From: an uncultured Helicobacter sp.
GTDB taxonomy: Bacteria; Campylobacterota; Campylobacteria; Campylobacterales; Helicobacteraceae
Length of the DNA: 64,000 nt
NCBI RefSeq assembly: GCF_937906905.1
Contig: NZ_CALERY010000003.1
Location: 53,553-117,552 of the forward strand
Direction: 5' to 3'
Numbering within the stretch: the stretch's first letter is position 1; each line of letters begins with the position of its first letter. A program made the translations under genes and the position numbers. This document shows positions 16,528 through 24,324 of this stretch, piece after piece. A model generated the notes under the pieces. The model was not told the DNA's origin. It saw nothing but the letters and a program-made list of their open reading frames with translations, and ran no database searches.

Positions 16528-18066
16528 GTGGATTTACATGTTGATTGGAGTAGGGCGCAGTTTGGGCTAACGGCGATTTATCACTTTTTGTTTGTGCCGC
16601 TGACTTTGGGGCTTAGCTTTATAGTGGCAATCATGGAGAGTATTTATGTCAAAACCAAAAACGAAGAGTGGAAGCAAATCACCAAGTTTTGGCTAACAAT
16701 CTTTGCGATAAACTTTGCTATCGGCGTGGCGACGGGCATTATTATGGAGTTTGAGTTTGGCACAAATTGGGCGAATTATAGCTGGTTTGTGGGCGATATT
16801 TTTGGCGCGCCACTGGCGGTGGAAGGGATTGTGGCGTTTTTCTTAGAGGCGACATTTTTTGCGGTGATGTTCTTTGGCTGGGATAGGGTCTCTACACGCT
16901 TCCACCTGCTCTCCACTTGGCTTGTGGCGATTGGGAGTAATCTTTCAGCCTTTTGGATTCTAGTGGCAAATGGCTGGATGCAGTATCCCATAGGCACGAT
17001 GTTTAATCCCGCCACGGCTAGAAATGAGATGACAAGCTTCCTAGAAGTCGCACTCTCGCCTGTGGCGGTGTCAAAGTTCCTCCACACAATCGCCTCTGGC
17101 TATGTGATCTCCGCGCTTGTGGTTATGGGGATTAGTGCGTGGTATTTGCTAAAAGGCAGGCATAGTGTTTTGGCAAAGCGCAGCCTTGTCGTGGGGGCTA
17201 GCTTTGGGCTGCTTACTTCGGTGTTTTTGTTTTTTAGCGGTGATGAGAGTGCCTACCAAGTTACACAAAAGCAGCCGATGAAGCTAGCGGCAATGGAGGG
17301 AATCTATGATGGCGAGCATAGGGCTGGGCTGGTGGCATTTGGGATTTTAAACCCTGCTAAAAAGCCCGGTGATAGTGAGCCTACATTTTTGTTTGACTTC
17401 ACTATCCCTTACGCGCTCTCAATCCTAGGGCAGAGAAGCACACAAGGCTTTATCCCCGGGATCAATGACCTACTCTATGGCAATGAGGAAAAGGGTATCC
17501 CAAGCATGGATTCTAGGATAGAGAGTGGGAAAAAGGCGGTGCAAGCTCTAAGCGATTTTACAAGTGCCAAAAAATCTGGTGATACTGCGCGTATGGAGAG
17601 CAGTCAAAAAATCTTGCAAGAAAATATGTCAAATTTTGGCTATGGCTACCTAGATTCTAAAGAGCAAGCTGTGCCGCCAGTTGCTATTACATTCTATAGT
17701 TTTCACCTTATGGTGGCACTTGGAAGCGCGTTTTTTATTTTGTTTATCGTGGTGCTTTATCTTTGCATGGCAAATAATATTAACAAATTTCGCAAGATTC
17801 TCTGGCTTTGTATCATTGCTGTGCCATTTGGCTACATTGCCGCAGAAGCTGGCTGGATTGTGGCAGAGGTGGGGCGGCAGCCTTGGGCTATCCAAGATCT
17901 AATGCCTGTGCATATTGCTGCGACAAATCTTGCGCATACTAATGTGCAGATTTCGTTTTTCATTTTCTTAGGACTCTTTACACTGCTACTGCTTGCAGAG
18001 CTTGGGATTATGGCAAAGCAGATCAAAAAGGGATTTGCCGCACACGCGACAGGCGAGAAGGAGTAG
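16528..18066 (+). CDS. cydA: Cytochrome bd-type quinol oxidase subunit I
   Basis: Membrane subunit that oxidises quinol and holds haems b558, b595 and d, giving high-affinity oxygen use in microaerobic growth. H19 in AIYHFLFVPLTLG is the conserved haem ligand region. Later blocks FAINFAIGVATGIIMEFEFGTNW, the WILVANGWMQYPIG segment, and GWIVAEVGRQPW are diagnostic. The quinol loop between helices 6 and 7 is short, as in cyanide-insensitive (CioA) types. The start GTG has AAGGAG six bases before it. It forms an operon with the small upstream gene, cydB and a 34-residue protein. Confidence 0.96.
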   Translation: MDLHVDWSRAQFGLTAIYHFLFVPLTLGLSFIVAIMESIYVKTKNEEWKQITKFWLTIFAINFAIGVATGIIMEFEFGTNWANYSWFVGDIFGAPLAVEGIVAFFLEATFFAVMFFGWDRVSTRFHLLSTWLVAIGSNLSAFWILVANGWMQYPIGTMFNPATARNEMTSFLEVALSPVAVSKFLHTIASGYVISALVVMGISAWYLLKGRHSVLAKRSLVVGASFGLLTSVFLFFSGDESAYQVTQKQPMKLAAMEGIYDGEHRAGLVAFGILNPAKKPGDSEPTFLFDFTIPYALSILGQRSTQGFIPGINDLLYGNEEKGIPSMDSRIESGKKAVQALSDFTSAKKSGDTARMESSQKILQENMSNFGYGYLDSKEQAVPPVAITFYSFHLMVALGSAFFILFIVVLYLCMANNINKFRKILWLCIIAVPFGYIAAEAGWIVAEVGRQPWAIQDLMPVHIAATNLAHTNVQISFFIFLGLFTLLLLAELGIMAKQIKKGFAAHATGEKE

Positions 18067-18069
18067 GCG

Positions 18070-19185
18070 ATGTTTTTTGGACTTGATTTAGCGCAGTTGC
18101 AGGCGTATTGGTGGGTGATTATAAGTTTGCTTGGCGGGCTTTTGGTGTTTATGTTTTTTGTCCAGGGCGGGCAGGGTCTTATCGATAGGCTCTCAAGCAA
18201 TGAGGAAGAAAAAACACTCATCATAAATTCACTTGGGCGCAAATGGGAGCTTGGTTTTACGACTTTGGTGCTATTTGGCGGAGCGTGCTTCGCGGCATTT
18301 CCGCTCTTTTATAGCACGAGCTTTGGCGGGGCATATTGGGTGTGGCTAGCGATTTTGCTCTGCTTTATTATCCAAGCTGTAAGCTATGAATATCGCAAAA
18401 AGCAGGGCAATCTACTTGGCGCAAAAACCTATGAGGCATTTCTTAAAATCAATGGGATTCTAGGGGTGTTTCTTATCGGCGTGGCAGTTAGCACATTTTT
18501 TGCTGGGAGTGCCTTTGTGCTTGATGATATGCGCTTTGTTCGCTGGGAGCATGGGCTACATGGACTTGAGCAGCTTGGCAATCCATTTAATTACCTGCTG
18601 GGTTTTGCGCTGGTATTTTTGAGCAGAATCCTAGCTGATAGTTATTTCCTAAATGCGCTAGATTCTGCTGCGATCGCACAAAAAGCTAAAAAAGACTTGG
18701 CTTTAAATACCGCGCTGTTTTTGCCATTTTTCTTGGGCTTTTTGGCGTGGATTTGTCTAAAAGATGGATTCCATGTCGATGAGAGTGGGGCTGTGAGCAT
18801 GCTCCCTTATCTTTACCTGCAAACATTTCTAAGCCAGCCTTATATCCTAATCCTCCTGCTTGTTGGCGTAGTGTGCGTGCTTGGTGGGATTTATTTGAGC
18901 TTCATCGGGCGCAAAGGTATTTTTCCGCTTGGCTTTGGTGTGGTGTGCGCAGTCATGGCGGTGTTTCTTAATGTCGGGCTAGGAGAGAGCGCATTCTATC
19001 CATCAAGCACAGATTTACAAAGCTCGCTTACCATAGCTAATGCAAGTTCTAGCTACTATACGCTAAGTGTTATGGGCTATGTGAGCTTGCTTGTGCCATT
19101 TGTGCTAGGCTATATCATCTATGTGTGGCGCTGCATGGATAGCAAAAAGCTAGGCTTGCGCGATATGGACGAGCACGCATACTAG
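18070..19185 (+). CDS. cydB: Cytochrome bd-type quinol oxidase subunit II
   Basis: Structural partner of CydA. The 371-residue protein has about eight to nine membrane helices. DLAQLQAYWWVIISLLGGLLVFMFFVQGGQGLI at the N-terminus is the usual CydB start, although the acidic residue differs from the common DLPxIW form. The central acidic loop (DDMRFVRWEHGLHGLEQLGNPFN) is typical of the Campylobacterota branch. It begins three bases after cydA. Confidence 0.95.
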   Translation: MFFGLDLAQLQAYWWVIISLLGGLLVFMFFVQGGQGLIDRLSSNEEEKTLIINSLGRKWELGFTTLVLFGGACFAAFPLFYSTSFGGAYWVWLAILLCFIIQAVSYEYRKKQGNLLGAKTYEAFLKINGILGVFLIGVAVSTFFAGSAFVLDDMRFVRWEHGLHGLEQLGNPFNYLLGFALVFLSRILADSYFLNALDSAAIAQKAKKDLALNTALFLPFFLGFLAWICLKDGFHVDESGAVSMLPYLYLQTFLSQPYILILLLVGVVCVLGGIYLSFIGRKGIFPLGFGVVCAVMAVFLNVGLGESAFYPSSTDLQSSLTIANASSSYYTLSVMGYVSLLVPFVLGYIIYVWRCMDSKKLGLRDMDEHAY

Positions 19186-19206
19186 AATCTAAATAAGGAG
19201 CAAACT

Positions 19207-19311
19207 ATGGTATATACGCTTTTTCTCATCGCCCTTTGGCCAATTGTGATATTTCTGTGCTACAAGTTTATTGTGCTAAATATTACCGAGCTGCAAAATA
19301 GAGAAAAGTAG
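19207..19311 (+). CDS. CydX-like 34-residue membrane protein
   Basis: A short gene reading MVYTLFLIALWPIVIFLCYK followed by FIVLNITELQNREK. It has one hydrophobic helix (about 3-26) and a charged tail. The ATG at 19207 has AAGGAG seven bases upstream. Its size, single helix and place directly after cydB match the role of CydX, the small third subunit that stabilises the haems in E. coli cytochrome bd, but the sequence lacks the E. coli CydX pattern. Function by position only. Confidence 0.75.
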   Translation: MVYTLFLIALWPIVIFLCYKFIVLNITELQNREK

Positions 19312-19628
19312 ATTCTAGGGGGTTTAGCTTTTTGCTACAATCCCAAATCTTTGGCTCAAGAGATGCGTTTTTTCTCTCTGTGCCCATTTTTGACAAGTAG
19401 CAATTTTCATCAAAATCCCAGCTTTAGGACTTGAGCCCTTTGGCTAGATTGTTTGCCAGACTAGTTTCTGTGCGCTTTTGCAGCGAGTTTATTTTGCGCA
19501 GGATTCTGGGGCTTTAGATGAGAGTTTGGGGCTGTGGATTTTGCGAATGAGCCACATGGGCGTGCGTCGCAATGAGTGAAACAAATCACTCCGCAAATTA
19601 TCGCTAGAAATTGAATCTCTTTAGCTCC
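19312..19628. other. Gap of 317 bases between cydX-like gene and gpsA
   Basis: No supportable gene. It holds one GATTCTAG copy (19313-19320). GGCTCAAG (about 19353) and CTTGAGCC (about 19430) form an 8-bp inverted pair about 70 bases apart. Near 19574 a GAGTG/CACTC hairpin is present. Part of it may be a decayed repeat element. It contains the 3' ends of two convergent transcripts, but I see no strong terminator. Confidence 0.5.
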
Positions 19629-20552
19629 TTAGCGTGCCATGAGTGCGTATATCCCCTGCTCACAATTCTTTCCATCTAATATCGCTACTACTTCATTGAC
19701 AATTGGTGTATAGATTGCGCGTTTGCTAGCGATTGTGTGGATTGCGCGTGCGGTGCGCACACCCTCTGCTACCTCGCCAATCTCTTGCAGAATCTCTCCT
19801 AGCGCTTTGCCCTGTGCCAGCCCTAGTCCCACGCGGTAGTTTCTCGAGAGTGTCGAGCCAGCTGTTAGGAAAAGATCCCCCGAGCCAGAAAGCCCAAGAA
19901 ATGTCTGTGTTTTTGCACCAAAATATCCCCCAAAGCGCTCCATTTCGATAAGTCCGCGTGCTAGTAGGGCGGCTTTGGCATTGTTACCAAGCGAAAGCCC
20001 ATCGCAAATCCCCCCAGCAATAGCAATGACATTCTTATATGCACCAGCGATTTCTGCGCCGATGAGATCATCGCCCGCGTAGGTTTTCATAAACGGCGGA
20101 AAAAGCGCACAGAAACGCTGCGCAAGCTCTAGGGAGCTTGAATGGATTTCCACTGCGCAGGGCAGGCACTGGCGGACTTCTTTGGCAAAGCTTGGACCAC
20201 TAAGCGCGCAGATCCTACTAGAATCCATAAACTCCCGCGCGATCTCATGCACAAATGCCCCGCTCTCCTCCTCCACGCCTTTTGAGGCAAAAAGACAGCA
20301 TGCGTGCTTGATTTCTGCGCTGGAGAGCCATGTGCGTAAATGCGCCACACTAATGGCGATGACAACATGCTCATGCCCGCATGCCCGCTCTATGCCTACT
20401 TGCGTAATGGGAAAAGGCGTCCCCCATTTGCTTGGAAGCTCACGGCGAGAGAAAATCTCCACTGGTTGCTCGTGTGCCAGCGCAAACGCCAGCGCACTAC
20501 CCCAAGCACCACCACCACACACACCAATTGTATTTTTCACTCTTGCCACCAT
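19629..20552 (-). CDS. gpsA: NAD(P)H-dependent glycerol-3-phosphate dehydrogenase
   Basis: Reduces dihydroxyacetone phosphate to sn-glycerol-3-phosphate for phospholipids. GVCGGGAWGSALAFALA (about 9-25) is the dinucleotide site. SGPSFAKEV and the later GAYKNVIAIAGGICDGLSLGNNAKAALLARGLIEM contain the catalytic Lys and substrate site. The start at 20552 is chosen because a TATAAT box at 20579-20574 lies between it and the longer in-frame start at 20660, and because homologues begin just before the nucleotide site. From this start it is 307 residues. Confidence 0.95.
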   Translation of the reverse strand: MVARVKNTIGVCGGGAWGSALAFALAHEQPVEIFSRRELPSKWGTPFPITQVGIERACGHEHVVIAISVAHLRTWLSSAEIKHACCLFASKGVEEESGAFVHEIAREFMDSSRICALSGPSFAKEVRQCLPCAVEIHSSSLELAQRFCALFPPFMKTYAGDDLIGAEIAGAYKNVIAIAGGICDGLSLGNNAKAALLARGLIEMERFGGYFGAKTQTFLGLSGSGDLFLTAGSTLSRNYRVGLGLAQGKALGEILQEIGEVAEGVRTARAIHTIASKRAIYTPIVNEVVAILDGKNCEQGIYALMAR

Positions 20553-20573
20553 TGATTGATAGATTCCGGCGCT

Positions 20574-20579
20574 ATTATA
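20574..20579 (-). promoter_or_regulatory. -10 box for gpsA
   Basis: Read on the minus strand the bases give TATAAT preceded by ATTTATTT, 21 bases before the chosen gpsA start. It also decides the start codon, since a transcript from here cannot include the upstream ATG. Confidence 0.6.
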
Positions 20580-20750
20580 AAATAAATCTCCATAAATTCC
20601 CCCGCACTTGTGTGGAAATCTTGCTAAATCCAGCTGCCTCATAAATAGCCCAGAATCCACCCTACAATCTATACGCTAAATGCCAATGAGATATTAAGCT
20701 AAAATCTGCCACCATTCCACCCGCTACACAACAAGCCTAAAGGAGTCTGC

Positions 20751-22169
20751 ATGAAAAAAGCAACGCGAGTAGAGCACGATTTCATCGGTGAGCTTGAGAT
20801 TGATGAGAGTGTGTATTATGGTGTGCAAACTTTCCGCGCGTTAGAGAACTTCAACATCACAGGGCAGCGGCTAAGTGATTTTCCTGTGTTTATCACAGCC
20901 CTTGCCCAAGTCAAAAAGGCAGCCGTGCTGGCAAACCACGAGCTAGGCTTGCTGGATTCTAGTATCAAAGATGCCATTATCAAAGCGTGCGACAAAATCA
21001 TCGCAGGGGAGTTCCACGACCAATTTGTCGTGGATATGATCCAAGGTGGTGCTGGCACTAGCACCAATATGAATGCTAATGAAGTCATCGCCAATGTCGC
21101 GCTAGAGATTTTGGGGCATAAAAAGGGCGAGTATCAATACTGCCACCCAAATGACCATGTCAATCTCTCTCAATCCACCAATGACGCCTATCCCACAGCA
21201 TTGCGCGTGGCGTTGTATGAGCGGCTTAGTATGCTTAGTGAGTCTATGGCGGTGCTAGAAGAGAGCTTTAAGCGCAAGGGAGAGGAGTTTAAAAATGTGC
21301 TAAAAATGGGGCGCACGCAGCTGCAAGATGCCGTGCCTATGACACTTGGGCAGGAGTTTAGCGCGTATGCTTCTATGGTGCGTATTGATATTGAGCGAAT
21401 CCTTGATGCCAGAAGCCTTATCCGCGTGATAAACCTAGGCGGCACAGCCATTGGCACAGGCATTAACTCCCACCCAGACTACCGCAATATCGTAGAGAAA
21501 AAGCTCCAAGAAGTTACCGGACGCCCATTTATCACCGCCACGGACTTAATCGAAGCCACGCAAGGCACAGGCGGCTATGTGCAAATCAGCGGCGTGCTAA
21601 AGCGCGTGAGTGTCAAGCTCTCTAAAATCTGCAACGACTTGCGGCTTTTAAGCTCTGGACCTCGCGCAGGGCTTAATGAAATCAACCTCCCCAAAATGCA
21701 GCCCGGAAGCTCCATAATGCCCGGCAAAGTCAATCCCGTAATCCCAGAAGTAGTCAATCAAGTGTGCTTTAGCGTCATCGGCAATGATATGACAATCACT
21801 ATGGCAGCAGAGGGCGGGCAGCTCCAGCTCAATGTCTTTGAGCCAGTGATCGCCTATGGGCTATTTAGCTCCATTAAAATGCTCTCTCGCGCGATTGTTA
21901 CGCTAGCGCATAAATGTATCGATGGCATTACTGCAAATGAGCAAGTTTGCAAGGATTTTGTGTTTAACTCCATTGGCATTGTTACTGCACTTAATCCTTA
22001 CATCGGCTATGAAAATTCTGCAAGCATTGCTAAAGAAGCGTTGCAAACAGGCAGGTCAGTCTATGACATCGCCCTAGAGCGCAAGCTCTTAAGCAAGGAA
22101 AAGCTTGATGAAATCTTCACCCTAGAGAATATGCTAAATCCACATATGTATAAGAAAACAAAAAGTTAG
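20751..22169 (+). CDS. aspA: Aspartate ammonia-lyase
   Basis: Converts L-aspartate to fumarate and ammonia. This gives fumarate for respiration and carbon from amino acids, important in Helicobacter. The signature GSSIMPGKVNPVIPE (about 323-337) of the fumarase/aspartase family is intact. GGAGTSTNMNANEVIANVALE and STNDAYPTALR form the other two active-site blocks. The length (472) is normal. AAAGGAGTCTGC precedes the ATG; TAAAAT at 20700-20705 may be the -10 box. It is divergent from gpsA across about 200 bases. Confidence 0.96.
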   Translation: MKKATRVEHDFIGELEIDESVYYGVQTFRALENFNITGQRLSDFPVFITALAQVKKAAVLANHELGLLDSSIKDAIIKACDKIIAGEFHDQFVVDMIQGGAGTSTNMNANEVIANVALEILGHKKGEYQYCHPNDHVNLSQSTNDAYPTALRVALYERLSMLSESMAVLEESFKRKGEEFKNVLKMGRTQLQDAVPMTLGQEFSAYASMVRIDIERILDARSLIRVINLGGTAIGTGINSHPDYRNIVEKKLQEVTGRPFITATDLIEATQGTGGYVQISGVLKRVSVKLSKICNDLRLLSSGPRAGLNEINLPKMQPGSSIMPGKVNPVIPEVVNQVCFSVIGNDMTITMAAEGGQLQLNVFEPVIAYGLFSSIKMLSRAIVTLAHKCIDGITANEQVCKDFVFNSIGIVTALNPYIGYENSASIAKEALQTGRSVYDIALERKLLSKEKLDEIFTLENMLNPHMYKKTKS

Positions 22170-22174
22170 AATCT

Positions 22175-22816
22175 ATGGACACTATCGCTACACAGCAGCG
22201 GCAGCTCTATGAGCTCTATCTCGCGCGCGCTTGTGGGGTGCGCTTCGTGGAGCTTGACCATGAGGTGCCAAAATGTGTGGATTCTAATCAAAATTCTATC
22301 GCAAGCACTATTGCGCATTGTAAGCTCTGCACGCGCAGCACGCATGCTAAGGCACAGATAGGCTACATCGATGAGCGCGCTTTGGTGGCGTTTGTAGTCG
22401 AAATGCCCATGGGACATGGGACACAAATGATAGACTCCAAAGGCTCGCAGATGATTTGCAATATCGCGCACAAGGTGTTTGGGGTGGAGCATTTTAGTAT
22501 CTTCTCTTTGCTAAAATGCTCCGCACACCCAGCAAGCCCCCAAGAAATCGAGCTATGCAAGCCCTATCTCATTAGCCAAATCCAAAGCCTGCAGGCTTCT
22601 TGTGTCGTGCTTTTTGGCGAAGTGGTGCTAGAATCCTTGCTAGGGCTAGATTCTAGCCATAAAGGTGCATTGCTCAATGCCTTTGGCAAACGCGCAATCG
22701 CTACGCACTCTGTCGCAGCACTCCTGCGCAATCCAAGCTTGAAAAAACAAGCTCTCGAGCATTTTGGGCTTTTGAAGCAATTTCTACCTAGCGGGAATCC
22801 TCCACGCAAAAGCTAA
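22175..22816 (+). CDS. Uracil-DNA glycosylase family 4-like protein, divergent
   Basis: Resembles the iron-sulphur uracil-DNA glycosylases (family 4/5). HCKLCTRSTHA (about 49-59) would give two cluster cysteines. The segment IFSLLKCSAHPASPQEIELCKPYL (about 110-133), with a third and fourth Cys, matches the family block ending in EIxxCxPYL. The later ATHSVAALLRNPSLKKQALEHF resembles the TYHPayLLRNP block. The usual HPA becomes HSVAA, and the uracil-binding GEGPGxxED block is not recognisable, so activity on uracil is uncertain. It follows aspA by five bases. Confidence 0.65.
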   Translation: MDTIATQQRQLYELYLARACGVRFVELDHEVPKCVDSNQNSIASTIAHCKLCTRSTHAKAQIGYIDERALVAFVVEMPMGHGTQMIDSKGSQMICNIAHKVFGVEHFSIFSLLKCSAHPASPQEIELCKPYLISQIQSLQASCVVLFGEVVLESLLGLDSSHKGALLNAFGKRAIATHSVAALLRNPSLKKQALEHFGLLKQFLPSGNPPRKS

Positions 22817-22821
22817 TCTCT

Positions 22822-24321
22822 CTAATGCTCTAGCGAGTCTAGCTCAAGGTAGTCAATAAACTCTTTCTTGCTTAGCGCATCTGCCTTAAGTGTGGGGAGA
22901 TTGGCGCTTGCGAGTTTGGTGCGTAGGTGCGTGCGCCAATCTGTGTGATTGTTAGACTCACCAGAGAGTAGCAATCGCAGTGTCTCATCAATGAAAAGTG
23001 ACTGGGATACCACCAGACGCCCTTTAATCCCGCTACTATCGCAATGCTCACAACCACGCGCCATATAGACTTCACGCTCATTGTGTGTAATTTTTTGCTT
23101 ACATTGCTCACAAAGCTTGCCTACAAGCCGCTGGGCTACTACACAGAGCAGACTAGTGGCAAGCACGCTTCTGGGCGCACCTAGTTCAAAAAGCCGCTCC
23201 AAGCTTGTTAGGCAGTCATGGCTATGTAGGCTTGCTAGCACCAAATGCCCTGTAAGCGAGGCATTAAGCGCTAGTTCAAGTGTTTGTTTATCGCGGATCT
23301 CGCCCACCATGATAATATCTGGGTCTTGGCGCAGGACACTTTTAAGCGCTTCATAGAATGAGAATCCTATTTCTGGGTTTAGCTGGATTTGCGTGGCGAT
23401 TGGGATTTGATACTCGATAGGATCTTCTATGGTAATGAGCTTTTTAGCAGAGGTTTTGAGCTCTTCGAGCAGGGCGTAGAGAGTGGTAGATTTCCCACTA
23501 CCTGTGGGACCTACAACCAGAATCAAGCCGCTTTTCTTCCTGATAGATTCTCGCAAATCCCGCAGGCTTGACTCACACAGCCCAAGCCCATCAAGCACTA
23601 TTTTCCGCTCATGCTTATAGAGAATCCTGCATACGATTGACTCGCCCCAGAAAAGTGGCACGCACGACACCCGAAAGTCATACTCCCTCCCATCAAAGCT
23701 CTTATGCATACGCCCATCTTGGGGCAAGCGTATTTCGGTGATGTCAAGCTTGGAATCAAGCTTGGTTTTGGTCGTGAGCTTGGCGAAGTCTTCTTTCTCT
23801 ATCCTGCCAATCTCGCGCAAGCTCCCATCTACACGGAAGCGGATACTCGCATAATGCGCCTTGCCTTCAATGTGGATATCACTAGATTCTAGGGCGATGG
23901 CTTCTTGCAGGATATAGTGCAAGCGGGATTCTACTTCATGGAGTGTATAAAAATGCTCGATGAAGCGCATGGCTTTGAGAATCCAAAAAAAGTAATACGA
24001 GCACTCCTCGTAAAAGCACAGCTTCCTAGCGCCTCCTAACACACTTGCGTGGGATTCTAGGTGATGAGCGAGCAGTGCTCTAGCCTGCGGTGAATGCCCA
24101 TGCGCTAGGGCGATATGCAGACATTCTTTATCTATATCAAACACCACCGCGCCAAACTTTTCGCACAACGATGAGGGCAAAATCTGTGTGTGTAGCTTGG
24201 TGGGTGCAAAATCGCTAAGATCGACAAACTCCAGCACGCTAGATTCTGGAGCGCTGGAGTTTGTGGCGTGAGAATCTACAACACTTGTTGCAATGCTAGG
24301 GCGTGGCATGGCAGATTTCAC
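22822..24321 (-). CDS. GspE/PilB-type secretion ATPase, CtsE-like
   Basis: Cytoplasmic motor ATPase of a type II secretion/type IV pilus-like machine. An N-terminal domain (about 1-125) is followed by ESSDIHIEGK (about 146-155), the Walker A GPTGSGKST (271-279), the Asp box TIEDPIEYQ, Walker B IIMVGEIRD and the His box TGHLVLASLHSHD. A CxxC...CxxC zinc site (CEQC, CEHC) lies near the C-terminus. In Campylobacter jejuni the similar CtsE is needed for DNA uptake, so a role in transformation is plausible. No other genes for such a machine are in the window. It is convergent with the UDG-like gene (five-base gap). Confidence 0.85.
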   Translation of the reverse strand: MKSAMPRPSIATSVVDSHATNSSAPESSVLEFVDLSDFAPTKLHTQILPSSLCEKFGAVVFDIDKECLHIALAHGHSPQARALLAHHLESHASVLGGARKLCFYEECSYYFFWILKAMRFIEHFYTLHEVESRLHYILQEAIALESSDIHIEGKAHYASIRFRVDGSLREIGRIEKEDFAKLTTKTKLDSKLDITEIRLPQDGRMHKSFDGREYDFRVSCVPLFWGESIVCRILYKHERKIVLDGLGLCESSLRDLRESIRKKSGLILVVGPTGSGKSTTLYALLEELKTSAKKLITIEDPIEYQIPIATQIQLNPEIGFSFYEALKSVLRQDPDIIMVGEIRDKQTLELALNASLTGHLVLASLHSHDCLTSLERLFELGAPRSVLATSLLCVVAQRLVGKLCEQCKQKITHNEREVYMARGCEHCDSSGIKGRLVVSQSLFIDETLRLLLSGESNNHTDWRTHLRTKLASANLPTLKADALSKKEFIDYLELDSLEH

Positions 24322-24324
24322 AAG

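Noticed and set aside
19312..19628. Small RNA or decayed gene
   Set aside because: Only weak inverted repeats; no promoter-terminator pair or coding remnant could be shown.
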